A stretch of 64,000 nucleotides of DNA. Source: Oscillospiraceae bacterium. GTDB lineage: Bacteria; Bacillota; Clostridia; Oscillospirales; Acutalibacteraceae. Under the pieces are notes generated by a model. That model did no database searches. It was not told where the DNA came from and worked only from the letters and a program-made list of their open reading frames with translations. The stretch is taken from contig CADARP010000009.1 of NCBI GenBank assembly GCA_902790325.1, positions 7,822-71,821 on the forward strand, given 5' to 3'. Positions 48,134 through 56,460 of this stretch are shown one piece after another; the stretch's first letter is position 1; every line of letters begins with the position of its first letter. A program made the position numbers and the translations under genes.

Positions 48134-49651
48134 ATGAAAAAAACAGTTCAAAGATGGCTTGCGATTTTGCTGGCTGCAGCGCTGCTGTGCGGCGGCATGA
48201 TGACGGCGAACGCGGCATATGTCGACGACAGCGCCGCATTCCGCATCAGCTGCACCGTCAACGGCGACACGGCGTCTGCGCGCGGCTTCTGCTGGTACAC
48301 CAAAACCGATGTGCCGACTGCGATCCGCATTTTCGACGCGGGCACGGACGTGACGGATACGCTGACGCTCGACGGCGTGACCGCGAAGCCGTGGAACGGC
48401 TACTACATGCACCGGCTCACCGTCAACGGCCTTGCGGCAGGCACGGCCTATACCTATGAGATCACAGGCGACGGCGGCAAAACCGTGACCGGTTCCTTCC
48501 GCACGGACGACGGCGATGACAAGGTCAGCTTCATCGGCATTGCGGATGTGCAGGCAAGCAGTCTGGAAAACTTTCAGAAGGGCGTGCGCACGGCGGAAGC
48601 TGCGCTGGCGATGAATCCGGAAGCGGACTTCGTTGCCAATCTCGGCGACTTTACCAACGACAGCACCAACGAGGAATGGGACTACTATGCCGAGGCGTTC
48701 GACGGTTTTGACAGCGGCATAACGCTCGCGCCGATCTCCGGCAATCACGACGGTCTGGGCGTGTGGCACTGGTTTGAAAACATGTTCTGTCTCGATACTT
48801 CCGAAAGCGTGCAGAACCTCAACGGCGTCAACTATTCGTATGACTACGGCAACGCGCACTTTGCGGTGCTCAACACCAACGACGCGCTGTCCGTTTCGCT
48901 TTCGCAGCTGCGCTGGCTGTATAACGACATGCGTTCCACCGACAAGGATTGGAAGATCGTGTTCATGCACAAGTCTCCGTACACGCTCGGCAAGGACGGC
49001 AAGTGGCCGGACGCGCTGTATCTCAAGGAGACGCTCACACGCGTGTGCGAGCTGACGGGCGTCGATCTCGTCATGTCGGGGCACGACCACCAGTATCTGC
49101 GCACCAAGAGTCTGCGAAACAACCGCGTTGTCGAGGACGGCAAGGGCGTGACGTATGTGCTCAGCGGCACGGCGGGCAGCAAGCGGTATGAGGTCCGTGA
49201 TTTCATGCTCGGCCATTTTCTGACGCTCGACAAGCTGGCGGCGCTGACGGTACAGAAGGGCGGAGAAAACGATCTCGGCATTCCGCACCAGTGCTACCTC
49301 GAGGACGGCACGCTGGATCACTATGACCCCAACCGCATCGGCGGCGTGTTCAACAACATCACGATCGACGGCGGCACGCTGACCCTGAAGTCTTATGTCA
49401 TCAAGGATCTGGAAGAAGGCGAGACCGAGGACGTCATCACCGAGATCGATTCGTTCACGTTGACGAAGGAGACCGGCAAAAACACCGTTTCTTATACCGG
49501 CAAAAACAAGACGAGCGGCGTGCAGTACGCCCTCGGACTGGTTCCGTCCGTTATGGTTCTGGCGGTGTATACGCTCGGCAACTGGTTCCCGCGCTTCCTG
49601 TGCATGCTGCCGAAGCTGCTTGTCACGGTTGTGACGAAGGACGTTTTCTAA
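48134..49651 (+). CDS. Secreted calcineurin-like metallophosphoesterase
   Basis: A 505-aa exported enzyme. Signal peptide 1-27 (cleavage near ANAA), an N-terminal fibronectin-like/purple-acid-phosphatase beta domain to about residue 130, then the dinuclear-metal phosphoesterase domain: GIADVQ (about 137), NLGDFTND (about 171), ISGNHDGLG (about 201), FMHKSPYT (about 277) and MSGHDHQYLRTK (about 317). The C-terminus ends in a hydrophobic stretch (residues about 475-500) that may anchor it to the membrane. GGAGGAG upstream. A paralogue of the same architecture is at 59925. Confidence 0.87.
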   Translation: MKKTVQRWLAILLAAALLCGGMMTANAAYVDDSAAFRISCTVNGDTASARGFCWYTKTDVPTAIRIFDAGTDVTDTLTLDGVTAKPWNGYYMHRLTVNGLAAGTAYTYEITGDGGKTVTGSFRTDDGDDKVSFIGIADVQASSLENFQKGVRTAEAALAMNPEADFVANLGDFTNDSTNEEWDYYAEAFDGFDSGITLAPISGNHDGLGVWHWFENMFCLDTSESVQNLNGVNYSYDYGNAHFAVLNTNDALSVSLSQLRWLYNDMRSTDKDWKIVFMHKSPYTLGKDGKWPDALYLKETLTRVCELTGVDLVMSGHDHQYLRTKSLRNNRVVEDGKGVTYVLSGTAGSKRYEVRDFMLGHFLTLDKLAALTVQKGGENDLGIPHQCYLEDGTLDHYDPNRIGGVFNNITIDGGTLTLKSYVIKDLEEGETEDVITEIDSFTLTKETGKNTVSYTGKNKTSGVQYALGLVPSVMVLAVYTLGNWFPRFLCMLPKLLVTVVTKDVF

Positions 49652-49672
49652 ATCAGGATCGGTTTTTTATCG

Positions 49673-49701
49673 GCGGACGGCTGCGGCTGTCCGCTTTTTT
49701 T
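49673..49701 (+). terminator. Rho-independent terminator, homologous to the one at 20745
   Basis: GCGGAC / GTCCGC stem, interior GGCTGCGGCT, seven T. Same hairpin pattern as at 20745 and, like it, directly followed by the palindromic repeat. Confidence 0.85.
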
Positions 49702-49705
49702 GTGG

Positions 49706-49894
49706 TTCATCACGGAAGATCGGGGCTCGTGCAAACAAGAAGTACTGTCATTGCGCAGGGCCGAAGGGGCTGCGGCAATCTCAACCGGACGCCGGTAAAA
49801 AGCAACACCTTAACCGGCATCTTTGGGAGATCGCCGCGTCGCTTTGCTCCTCGCGATGACATCGGAAAATGGAATCCCCCAATTTTCCGTGAAG
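49706..49894. repeat. Dispersed palindromic repeat (MITE-like), copy B
   Basis: 189-bp second copy of the 20780-20960 element: TTCATCACGGA at the left end, TTTTCCGTGAAG at the right, TGTCATTGCGC and CGGCAATCTC inside left, GAGATCGCCG and GCGATGACA inside right, central CCGG hairpin. It has a more complete right arm than copy A (contains CGTCGCTTTGCTCCTCGCG, shortened in copy A). It ends 12 nt before the ZnuA promoter. Confidence 0.82.
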
Positions 49895-49905
49895 AGCGTT
49901 TTTTG

Positions 49906-49934
49906 TTGACAACGGCGCATGAGCATGCTATACT
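49906..49934 (+). promoter_or_regulatory. Promoter for the ZnuA-like gene, extended -10
   Basis: TTGACA (49906-49911), 17 nt, TATACT (49929-49934) with TGC extended -10. Confidence 0.8.
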
Positions 49935-49957
49935 AATTTGCAAACCATTCGCAAATT
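49935..49957. promoter_or_regulatory. Probable metal-repressor operator
   Basis: AATTTGC-N9-GCAAATT, a perfect 7-bp inverted repeat starting right after the -10, over the transcription start. Location and symmetry fit a Zur/Fur-family-type operator for a zinc-uptake gene (inference). Confidence 0.55.
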
Positions 49958-49968
49958 CGGAGGACAAT

Positions 49969-50946
49969 ATGAAAAAAGCAGTTGCATTTCTTCTGTCGCT
50001 GTGCCTGTTGGCGGGGCTGCTGACCGGCTGCGGCAGCGGCGCACAGCCGGCAAAAAGCCAAAAAATCAGTATCGTCACGACGATCTTTCCGCTGTATGAC
50101 TGGCTGCGCGAGATCGTGGGCGGCAGCGCCGACAGCGTGGAGTTGACGATGCTGCTGGACAACGGCGTCGATCTGCACTCCTACCAGCCGAACGCGCAGG
50201 ATCTCGTCAAGGTCTCCGCGTGCGATCTGTTCGTCTATGTCGGCGGCGCTTCGGACAAGTGGGTCGACGACGTGCTCGCCAGCGTGCAGAATCCCGACAG
50301 AGTGGTCGTCAATCTGCTGGATCTGCTGGGCGACACCGTGAAGGAAGAGGAGATCGTCGAGGGCATGGAAGCAGAAGACGAAGAAGGCGAAGCGGAAGAA
50401 ACGGAATACGACGAGCACATCTGGCTGTCGCTGCAAAACGCGTCGAAGCTGTGCGGCGTGCTTGCGGAAAAGCTCGGCGAGATCGACCCGCCGAACGCCG
50501 CGCTGTACACGCAGAATGCGCAGAACTACACCGCGAAGCTCGATGCGCTGGATGCGCAGTACAAAGAAGCCGCGGACGGCGCCGAAAACAAGACGCTGCT
50601 GTTTGCCGACCGGTTCCCGTTCCGCTACATGGCGGACGACTACGGCCTGTCGTACTATGCGGCGTTTGCCGGCTGCTCGGCAGAGACGGAAGCGAGCTTC
50701 AAGACCATCCTGTTCCTTGCGGGCAAGGTCGACGAATTGGGGCTTGACTGCATCCTGCAGATCGAGAGCGCGGACGGTTCCATCGCCGAAACCGTGCGTG
50801 AGAACACGAAAACGAAGAACCAGAAGATCCTGACGATGAATTCGCTCCAATCCGTCACTTCGCAGGATGTGAACAACGGCGCGTCGTATTCTGCGATCAT
50901 GGGCGAGAACCTCGTCGCGCTGCGTACAGCGCTGGGGAGCAAATAA
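49969..50946 (+). CDS. ZnuA/AdcA-like metal-binding lipoprotein
   Basis: A 325-aa periplasmic-side substrate-binding lipoprotein of the zinc/manganese ABC uptake family. Lipobox LLTGC (Cys about residue 21). Metal-site residues: His in DLHSYQPN (about 69), His in YDEHIWLSLQN (about 148), DRFPFRY (about 214) where most relatives have a third His, and the Asp in ESADGS near 267. The loop usually rich in His is here rich in Glu (residues about 125-145). No permease or ATPase gene follows; a terminator comes 17 nt after the stop. Confidence 0.85.
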   Translation: MKKAVAFLLSLCLLAGLLTGCGSGAQPAKSQKISIVTTIFPLYDWLREIVGGSADSVELTMLLDNGVDLHSYQPNAQDLVKVSACDLFVYVGGASDKWVDDVLASVQNPDRVVVNLLDLLGDTVKEEEIVEGMEAEDEEGEAEETEYDEHIWLSLQNASKLCGVLAEKLGEIDPPNAALYTQNAQNYTAKLDALDAQYKEAADGAENKTLLFADRFPFRYMADDYGLSYYAAFAGCSAETEASFKTILFLAGKVDELGLDCILQIESADGSIAETVRENTKTKNQKILTMNSLQSVTSQDVNNGASYSAIMGENLVALRTALGSK

Positions 50947-50962
50947 GGCATTCAAAAGCAAT

Positions 50963-50998
50963 AGAGCTGCCACTGACCGTGACAGCTCTGTTTTTTTT
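50963..50998 (+). terminator. Rho-independent terminator
   Basis: AGAGCTG / CAGCTCT stem extended by CAC/GTG, eight T. Sits between convergent genes. Confidence 0.88.
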
Positions 50999-51010
50999 GC
51001 TTGCTTATTT

Positions 51011-52432
51011 TTATTTCTGGAACAAACCCTTGATCTTATCAAACAGCATACGGAACAGCTTGACGATAAGCGTCCAGGGTCTCAGGATCAGTTTCTTGAC
51101 GTCGTTGCTGCCGTAGAAGCGGAACGCCGTGTAACCGCTGTCCTTGTAATACGTCAGCCGGTACGTCTGCACGGCGAGCGAGCCGTCGTCGTTCTTGACG
51201 CCGACCGTCAGGTTCTTCGCCAGCGGGCCGGAATAGGGGATCGACAGCGTGTAGCCGTCCATGGTGTAGTTTTTTACAGGGATGCCGTTGATCAGCACAT
51301 AGTCGACTTTCCGGAACCGGCCGAGATCGACGACGATGTTGTCGCTCGTCTCTTCCGGCGGCAGCACCGAGAGGATCTGGCGGGTCATGTAGTCGTAACC
51401 CTTCTGGCTCGGATGCGTTCCGGTAAAGGTATTGTCCTTGAAATCGCCCAGCATCGACCAGTCGTTCTCGCATGCGAGCGTTTCGGTCGAGCTGACGTCT
51501 GCGTACAGAACGCCGTATTTCTTCTCCCATTCGCGGTACATCTTGTTCATCGACTCGGTGATGCCGGAGATGACAGAACCGACCGGCACGAGCGTTTCAT
51601 CGGTGATGGTGAGCTGATTGACCACGTTGAACGAACCGACCATCACGATCGTCGCATCGGGATTGAGCTCGATGATCCGTTCCAGGAGCATCGGATAATG
51701 CGCCTTCCAGTAGTCGTAGCCGAACTTCATCTCCGAGATCGCGGTTGACAGCAGATTCTTGATCGCGTCGGCGCTGCTCAGATCGAATTTCAATCCGTCC
51801 GCGAGCATGCCGCCGTTGCTGACGATGCGGTACGCGCGGTAGAAAATGTCGCACATGCCCAACTGCACCGTGATCAGATCGGCTCTTTGGATGAGATCGA
51901 TGATGTTGCCGCATTTGCCGTCGGTCTGCGGATCGAAGACGTCGCCCTCGCGCACGCCGTCAAAGGAGCCCTCGTAGCCGAAATACTCCAGCATGTCCTT
52001 GTAATAGGAGTAGCGCAGTTTTTCGTCCTTGAAATTGTCCTCGATGCCCAGCAGATCGAGCGTCACCGCCGTCGTCATGCCCGGGAAGGTAAACGGCCAG
52101 TAGGTCGCATTCTGATCGGCCATATCCATCGGCGCCGTACAGCCGACTGCCTGTGCGATCTGATACGGCACGCAGCCCTGCACATTGCGCATGTCGTACT
52201 CGCCGTACTGTCCCTCGCCGTTCGGCAGCGTTTCGCCGTTTCTGCCGATGTAGAAGCCCTCGGCGCCGCAGCCGCGCGAGATGGAGTCGCCGATTGCCAG
52301 GTAGCCGCCCGCTTTGCCGTACTGTGTGACGTTCGCCGCGGTCGCTGCGGATGCGGATATGCCGCCGAACGCCGCAAGCACGAGCGTGACGGAGAGCAGC
52401 ATGGCAAGGACTCTGCGGATGTTTTGTTTCAT
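51011..52432 (-). CDS. Secreted SGNH/GDSL-family hydrolase
   Basis: A 473-aa exported esterase/lipase-type protein. Signal peptide 1-29 (cleavage near SASA). Block I is AIGDSISRGCG with the nucleophile Ser (about residue 50), and the Asp-x-x-His block is seen as FTGTHPSQKGYDYM (about 336). Residues about 350-450 form an extra C-terminal beta domain of the kind found on secreted clostridial enzymes, ending in a basic amphipathic tail (KLFRMLFDKIKGLF). GAGGAGG upstream. 37 nt after the GH3-type gene, so possibly cotranscribed. Confidence 0.85.
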   Translation of the reverse strand: MKQNIRRVLAMLLSVTLVLAAFGGISASAATAANVTQYGKAGGYLAIGDSISRGCGAEGFYIGRNGETLPNGEGQYGEYDMRNVQGCVPYQIAQAVGCTAPMDMADQNATYWPFTFPGMTTAVTLDLLGIEDNFKDEKLRYSYYKDMLEYFGYEGSFDGVREGDVFDPQTDGKCGNIIDLIQRADLITVQLGMCDIFYRAYRIVSNGGMLADGLKFDLSSADAIKNLLSTAISEMKFGYDYWKAHYPMLLERIIELNPDATIVMVGSFNVVNQLTITDETLVPVGSVISGITESMNKMYREWEKKYGVLYADVSSTETLACENDWSMLGDFKDNTFTGTHPSQKGYDYMTRQILSVLPPEETSDNIVVDLGRFRKVDYVLINGIPVKNYTMDGYTLSIPYSGPLAKNLTVGVKNDDGSLAVQTYRLTYYKDSGYTAFRFYGSNDVKKLILRPWTLIVKLFRMLFDKIKGLFQK

Positions 52433-52469
52433 GGTGATTCCTCCTCTTTGTATGATACGGAAAAACGTT

Positions 52470-54173
52470 TTACGATTGGGATGCCTCGCTTTGCTGCGCA
52501 ATCCTCGACAGGAAGAAATCGCGCTTTTCCGGTGTGTCCAGCGAATGAACGGGTTTAAGCTGTGCGGCGGACGCGCCGAGATCCAGACAGCGCTTTGCCC
52601 ATGCGTCGTGCGTTCCGGCCTGCTGACGCCGCACGGCAAGACGGCTGATGAAGTGCTTCGCGCGCTGGCCGGGATACCGCTTGTTGCACTGTCCCATGTA
52701 GTCCTCCAGCTCGTCGATGCAGCCGTCCCAGTCGACGTCGGCGTCCGACTCCACGAGCAGCGTGTACCGGCTCGGCGTAACGCTGTCGTCCTGGTAGAAC
52801 AGCCAGTGATCGAGCGTGATCCCGTGGTTCTTTTCGAGCATCTCTATCGTGACGCGCGCATCCTCCTCGCTGAATTTCTCTCCGGCGATGTTGAACATCT
52901 GCCCCTTGCGGTAGACGAAAGAAATCAGCGGACAGCGGTTGCGGAAGCCTTTGACTTCGATCACGTCCTTGAGGTGATACCGGTACAGACCCGCACGCGT
53001 CGTGATGAGAACTTCATATTTCTGCCCGTCCTCGAGCTGGTCAAGCGTCAGCAAACGGCGGTTTTCGTCGTCCGTCTCCTCCGCGGGGATGAACTCATAG
53101 AAGCAGCTGTCTGTCAGAAGCTGCATCCGCGTATCTTCCAGCTCGCAGCACGCGGCGACGAGCGCCTCCGACGCGCCGTAGATCGAGAAATCGAACGGAA
53201 CGCCGGCGGAAAAGCGCCGCACATATTCGGCGGCAGGCTTGAAGGACGCGTTGCCGATGCTGCACAGCACGGTCAGATTCGGCCAGAGTCTGCGGAACAG
53301 CGTTTCGTCGAAACCCTGCTCAAACTGCTTCTGGAGATAGTCGGCGCGTGCCGGCATCGGACGAATCAAGGCGGAGAGCTTCCTGCGCAGCGCTTCATTC
53401 ATCTGCACGCTGTCGCTGATGACGCCGTCGCGGATATCGTTTACGATCGTCTGCCAGTTCTTTTGCAGGTACGCGAGCTGGCTGACGTTGATGCTGAAGA
53501 AGACGGAGAAAATGAACGTGACGTCCTCGTCCATCAGCGCGAAGCGGTAGATGTTGTAGATGTAGTCGCCGTCGTGCACGTCGAACAGCTCCCGCGTCGG
53601 CACGGTCAGGATGAACGGATAGAACATGCCGTATTCCCGCGCGCCGATCTCCGCGATGTTGCTGCACGGCATCCCGCTCGGCAGACACTCGTTGGTGGCG
53701 GGGGAGAGGAACACGCCGCGTCCCGGCTTGTAGCGCTTGCCCTGTTTCCGCAGCGCCTCGGCGCCCAGCGCCAGCGCGCGCGTCCACGTATAGTTGACGT
53801 ACGCTTTAAGCGAATCCTTGGTGGCGGGGATGTATTTCGGCACGCCGGACGAGCCGGACGTGCGCGAGTAGCCGAGCACCTCGGAGCTCGTCAGCAGATC
53901 CGTTTCGCCGTTTTTCATCCGCTCGATGTACGGCGCGAAGTCTTCATATGTATTGATCGGAACTTCTCTGCGAAAATCCTCCACAGACCGGATATCCGCA
54001 AAGTGATGCGCCCGGCCGTATTCCGTGTTCCGGTTGTCGTGCAGGATCGTTTTCAAAAGCGCGGCGTTTTCTTTCATCGGCGCGTGCGACGCCTTTTCGA
54101 GGTGGCGCAGGCTCCGCTTGCCCTTGACCACCATGACGCGCATGGCCGCGCGGCTCAGTATTTTTTTCAGCAT
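52470..54173 (-). CDS. GH3-type acyl-acid amido synthetase (GH3 auxin-responsive promoter family)
   Basis: A 567-aa cytoplasmic ANL-superfamily ligase that adenylates a carboxylic acid and couples it to an amino acid. Family hallmarks: GYSRTSGSSGVPKYIP (ATP motif I, about 93-108), SIYGASEA (about 350, motif II), TTRAGLYRYHLKDVIEV (about 425, motif III) and a C-terminal domain with SEEDARVTIE. Best known from plant hormone conjugation, but present in many bacteria, where substrates are unknown. ATG at 54173 is preferred to 54239 because GAGGTG precedes it by 6 nt and because the upstream start overlaps the promoter -10. Confidence 0.88.
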   Translation of the reverse strand: MLKKILSRAAMRVMVVKGKRSLRHLEKASHAPMKENAALLKTILHDNRNTEYGRAHHFADIRSVEDFRREVPINTYEDFAPYIERMKNGETDLLTSSEVLGYSRTSGSSGVPKYIPATKDSLKAYVNYTWTRALALGAEALRKQGKRYKPGRGVFLSPATNECLPSGMPCSNIAEIGAREYGMFYPFILTVPTRELFDVHDGDYIYNIYRFALMDEDVTFIFSVFFSINVSQLAYLQKNWQTIVNDIRDGVISDSVQMNEALRRKLSALIRPMPARADYLQKQFEQGFDETLFRRLWPNLTVLCSIGNASFKPAAEYVRRFSAGVPFDFSIYGASEALVAACCELEDTRMQLLTDSCFYEFIPAEETDDENRRLLTLDQLEDGQKYEVLITTRAGLYRYHLKDVIEVKGFRNRCPLISFVYRKGQMFNIAGEKFSEEDARVTIEMLEKNHGITLDHWLFYQDDSVTPSRYTLLVESDADVDWDGCIDELEDYMGQCNKRYPGQRAKHFISRLAVRRQQAGTHDAWAKRCLDLGASAAQLKPVHSLDTPEKRDFFLSRIAQQSEASQS

Positions 54174-54237
54174 TATTATCACCTCGTCTGCGTCAATTCG
54201 GAGAAGCACAGACTGTCCTGTTTCGTTTGCCGGTTTC

Positions 54238-54243
54238 ATTATA
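54238..54243 (-). promoter_or_regulatory. Extended -10 promoter for the GH3-type gene
   Basis: On the minus strand TGG TATAAT (54243-54238); the -35 position (TAGCAA) is poor. Confidence 0.55.
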
Positions 54244-54276
54244 CCATCATTCCGCCGGAATTGCTATGTTTTTTTG

Positions 54277-54309
54277 AAAAAAAGTACCGCCGAGGTATTT
54301 CGGCGGTAC
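54277..54309 (-). terminator. Terminator of the Gfo/Idh gene
   Basis: On the minus strand a 10-bp perfect stem GTACCGCCGA / TCGGCGGTAC with 6-nt loop, then seven T. Confidence 0.9.
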
Positions 54310-54333
54310 GGTTTTGCTGTACGTGCGTTGCGA

Positions 54334-55473
54334 TCAGATTTCGGGGATAACGACGTCGATCTCTTTGCCGAGCTTCGCCGACTTGACGATGTGGTCGATG
54401 ATCGCCTGATTGTAGAGGATCTGGCTCGTCGGGACGGGCGCTTCTCCGCCCTCGAGGATCGCGTCGAGGAAGGAACGCACCTTCTTGTAGAACAGACCCT
54501 TGCCGCGGTTTTCGCAGACCGGGATCGTCGTCTCGACCTGGTTGCCCGCCATGTCGGAATAGATTGTCATCGGGCCGCCGATGCTGCCGTTCCAGCACTC
54601 CGTGGCGGGGATGCGCAGCGCGCCTTCCGTACCGAGGATGACCGTATCGCCGGGAGAGTCGATGTGCATCGCCCAAGCGATGCGGAAGTCGAGGATGATG
54701 CCGCCCTCAAGACGCACGAACGCCGCCGCGAAATCTTCGACGTTGAAGCGCGCCGCGTCCGCGGGGTTGTTGTACTTCGGGTTTGCGCCGAAGAAACCGG
54801 ACGTGTAGCCCGTCACGGTCAGGGGCTTCGGATAACCGATGGCGTTGAGCACCATATCCAGCGAGTAGCAGCCGATGTCGCCCATGGCGCCGATGCCGGC
54901 GGTCTTCTGCTCGATGAACGTGCTGTTCGGGATGCCGCGGCGGCGGCCGCCGCCGGTCTGGATGTAGTAGATGTCGCCCAGCACGCCGGACTGCACGATC
55001 TGCTTGACCATCTTCATGTTTTCGTCAAGACGCGGCTGGAAACCGATGGACAGGATCTTGCCGCTCTTTTTCTCCGCGCGCATGATCTCGACTGCTTCCT
55101 CGGTCGTCACGCACATCGGCTTCTCGAGAAGCACGTTCACGCCGTGCTCGAGCGCGTAGATCGTACACTCGGCATGCGTCATGTTGTACGTGCAGACGCT
55201 CACCGCGTCGAGCTGCTCGTTGTCGATCAGCTCCTTGTGGCTCGGATAGAAGCGCACGTTCTCCACGCCGTAGCGCGCGGCGAACTTCTCCGCCTTGCCG
55301 GGGATCAGATCGGCCATCGCCACGATCTCGACGTCGTCCATGTCGAGATAGCTCTCCACGTGGGACTCGGCGATCCAGCCGGTGCCGATGATGCCGACCT
55401 TCAGCTTGCGGCCGGACTCTTTCTTTTCTTCTTCGACTTGCTGGGTGAATTGGCTAAGTACTGCGTCACTCAT
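54334..55473 (-). CDS. Gfo/Idh/MocA family oxidoreductase
   Basis: A 379-aa NAD(P)-dependent dehydrogenase. Rossmann motif VGIIGTGWIAESHVE (about residues 26-40), the EKPM motif (about 120) with the conserved Lys, and a C-terminal beta-sheet domain with GDIGCYSLDMVLNAIG (about 213, containing the Asp-x-x-x-His-like position replaced by aspartate and tyrosine). Likely oxidises or epimerises a sugar, inositol or sugar acid. Starts 22 nt after the isomerase gene, so the two form an operon. AAAGGA upstream. Confidence 0.88.
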   Translation of the reverse strand: MSDAVLSQFTQQVEEEKKESGRKLKVGIIGTGWIAESHVESYLDMDDVEIVAMADLIPGKAEKFAARYGVENVRFYPSHKELIDNEQLDAVSVCTYNMTHAECTIYALEHGVNVLLEKPMCVTTEEAVEIMRAEKKSGKILSIGFQPRLDENMKMVKQIVQSGVLGDIYYIQTGGGRRRGIPNSTFIEQKTAGIGAMGDIGCYSLDMVLNAIGYPKPLTVTGYTSGFFGANPKYNNPADAARFNVEDFAAAFVRLEGGIILDFRIAWAMHIDSPGDTVILGTEGALRIPATECWNGSIGGPMTIYSDMAGNQVETTIPVCENRGKGLFYKKVRSFLDAILEGGEAPVPTSQILYNQAIIDHIVKSAKLGKEIDVVIPEI

Positions 55474-55495
55474 TGGAAGTAATCCTTTCTTTTGT

Positions 55496-56317
55496 TTATT
55501 CCATGATACCCCGCAGGTAGTCGACGCTCATCGCGGCGCACTCCAGGGGGAATTTGTCCATGCTCGGGTTGTCCTGCTCCACGACGACCCACTGCGTGCC
55601 CGCCGTCTCGCAGGCTGCCAGGATCTTTTTGAAGTCCTGCATACCGTAACCGACGGGACGGAACTCGAACGTCGCTTCGGCTTCCTGGCCGTCGTCCTCG
55701 ATGCCGATGAGCTCATACAGCTTGCCCTTGCCTTCGCCGGACTTGTAGAAGTCCTTGAGATGCACCACGGGGCAGCGGCCGGCGTACTTGAGGATGTAGC
55801 CGGCGGGGTCCTCGCCGCCGACGTTGACCCAGCAGGTGTCGAGCTGCGTCTGCAGCAGATCGGCGGGTACGGCGTCGTACAGCATGTCGAGCGCGTATTC
55901 GCCGTCCACCTTGACGAACTCGAAGTCGTGGTTGTGGTAGAGAAGCTGCAGGCCCATTGCCTTGGACGCTTCGCCGAGTTTGCGCACACCCTCGACCGTC
56001 TCGGCCCAGCCGTCCGTGCCGGGACGGCGCTCCTCCGTCAGATACGGCACCGCGACGTATGCGCAGCCGATCTGCTTGTAGGGCAGATACGCTTTTTCGG
56101 GATCGTCCACGGCGTCATAGTACGGCACATGCGCCGAAACGGCGGCGAGGCCGATCTCGTCGAGCAGCGCCTTGACCTCGTCCGCGCTCTTGTCGAACAG
56201 TCCGGCAAACTCCACGCCGTCGTAGCCCATGGCCTTCACCGCGCGCAGCGTGCCTTCAAAATCCGCAGCCATATCGTCGCGCACGGAATACAGCTGCAAA
56301 GCAATCGGGAATTTCAA
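55496..56317 (-). CDS. Sugar phosphate isomerase/epimerase (AP endonuclease 2/xylose isomerase-like TIM barrel)
   Basis: A 273-aa TIM-barrel protein. Landmarks: LQLYSVRDDM at strand 1, YDGVEFAGLF (Glu ligand), AVSAHVPYYDAV, YHNHDFEFVK (His-Asn-His metal site, about 133), LDTCWVNVGGEDP, VHLKDFY (about 193) and VVVEQDNP (Glu ligand, near 246). TTG start at 56317 supported by AAAGGATG at about 8 nt. First gene of an operon with the Gfo/Idh oxidoreductase, a pairing common in inositol and keto-sugar catabolism; the substrate is not clear here. Confidence 0.88.
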   Translation of the reverse strand: MKFPIALQLYSVRDDMAADFEGTLRAVKAMGYDGVEFAGLFDKSADEVKALLDEIGLAAVSAHVPYYDAVDDPEKAYLPYKQIGCAYVAVPYLTEERRPGTDGWAETVEGVRKLGEASKAMGLQLLYHNHDFEFVKVDGEYALDMLYDAVPADLLQTQLDTCWVNVGGEDPAGYILKYAGRCPVVHLKDFYKSGEGKGKLYELIGIEDDGQEAEATFEFRPVGYGMQDFKKILAACETAGTQWVVVEQDNPSMDKFPLECAAMSVDYLRGIME

Positions 56318-56349
56318 ATCGAATCATCCTTTCTTGATGGATTGTATTC

Positions 56350-56378
56350 AGTTTAGCACACTTGCACAAATACATCAA
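56350..56378 (-). promoter_or_regulatory. Promoter of the isomerase-oxidoreductase operon
   Basis: On the minus strand TTGATG (56378-56373), 17 nt, TAAACT (56355-56350) with TGC extended -10. Confidence 0.65.
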
Positions 56379-56407
56379 GACGAAATCTGCATTTCCTGTA
56401 AAAAAAC

Positions 56408-56436
56408 TTGACTTCACCCGGAAGAATTGATAGAGT
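56408..56436 (+). promoter_or_regulatory. Promoter for the S51-deaminase gene
   Basis: TTGACT (56408-56413), 17 nt, TAGAGT (56431-56436) with TGA extended -10. Confidence 0.7.
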
Positions 56437-56460
56437 GAAGAAAAAACAAAGGAGCAAAGC

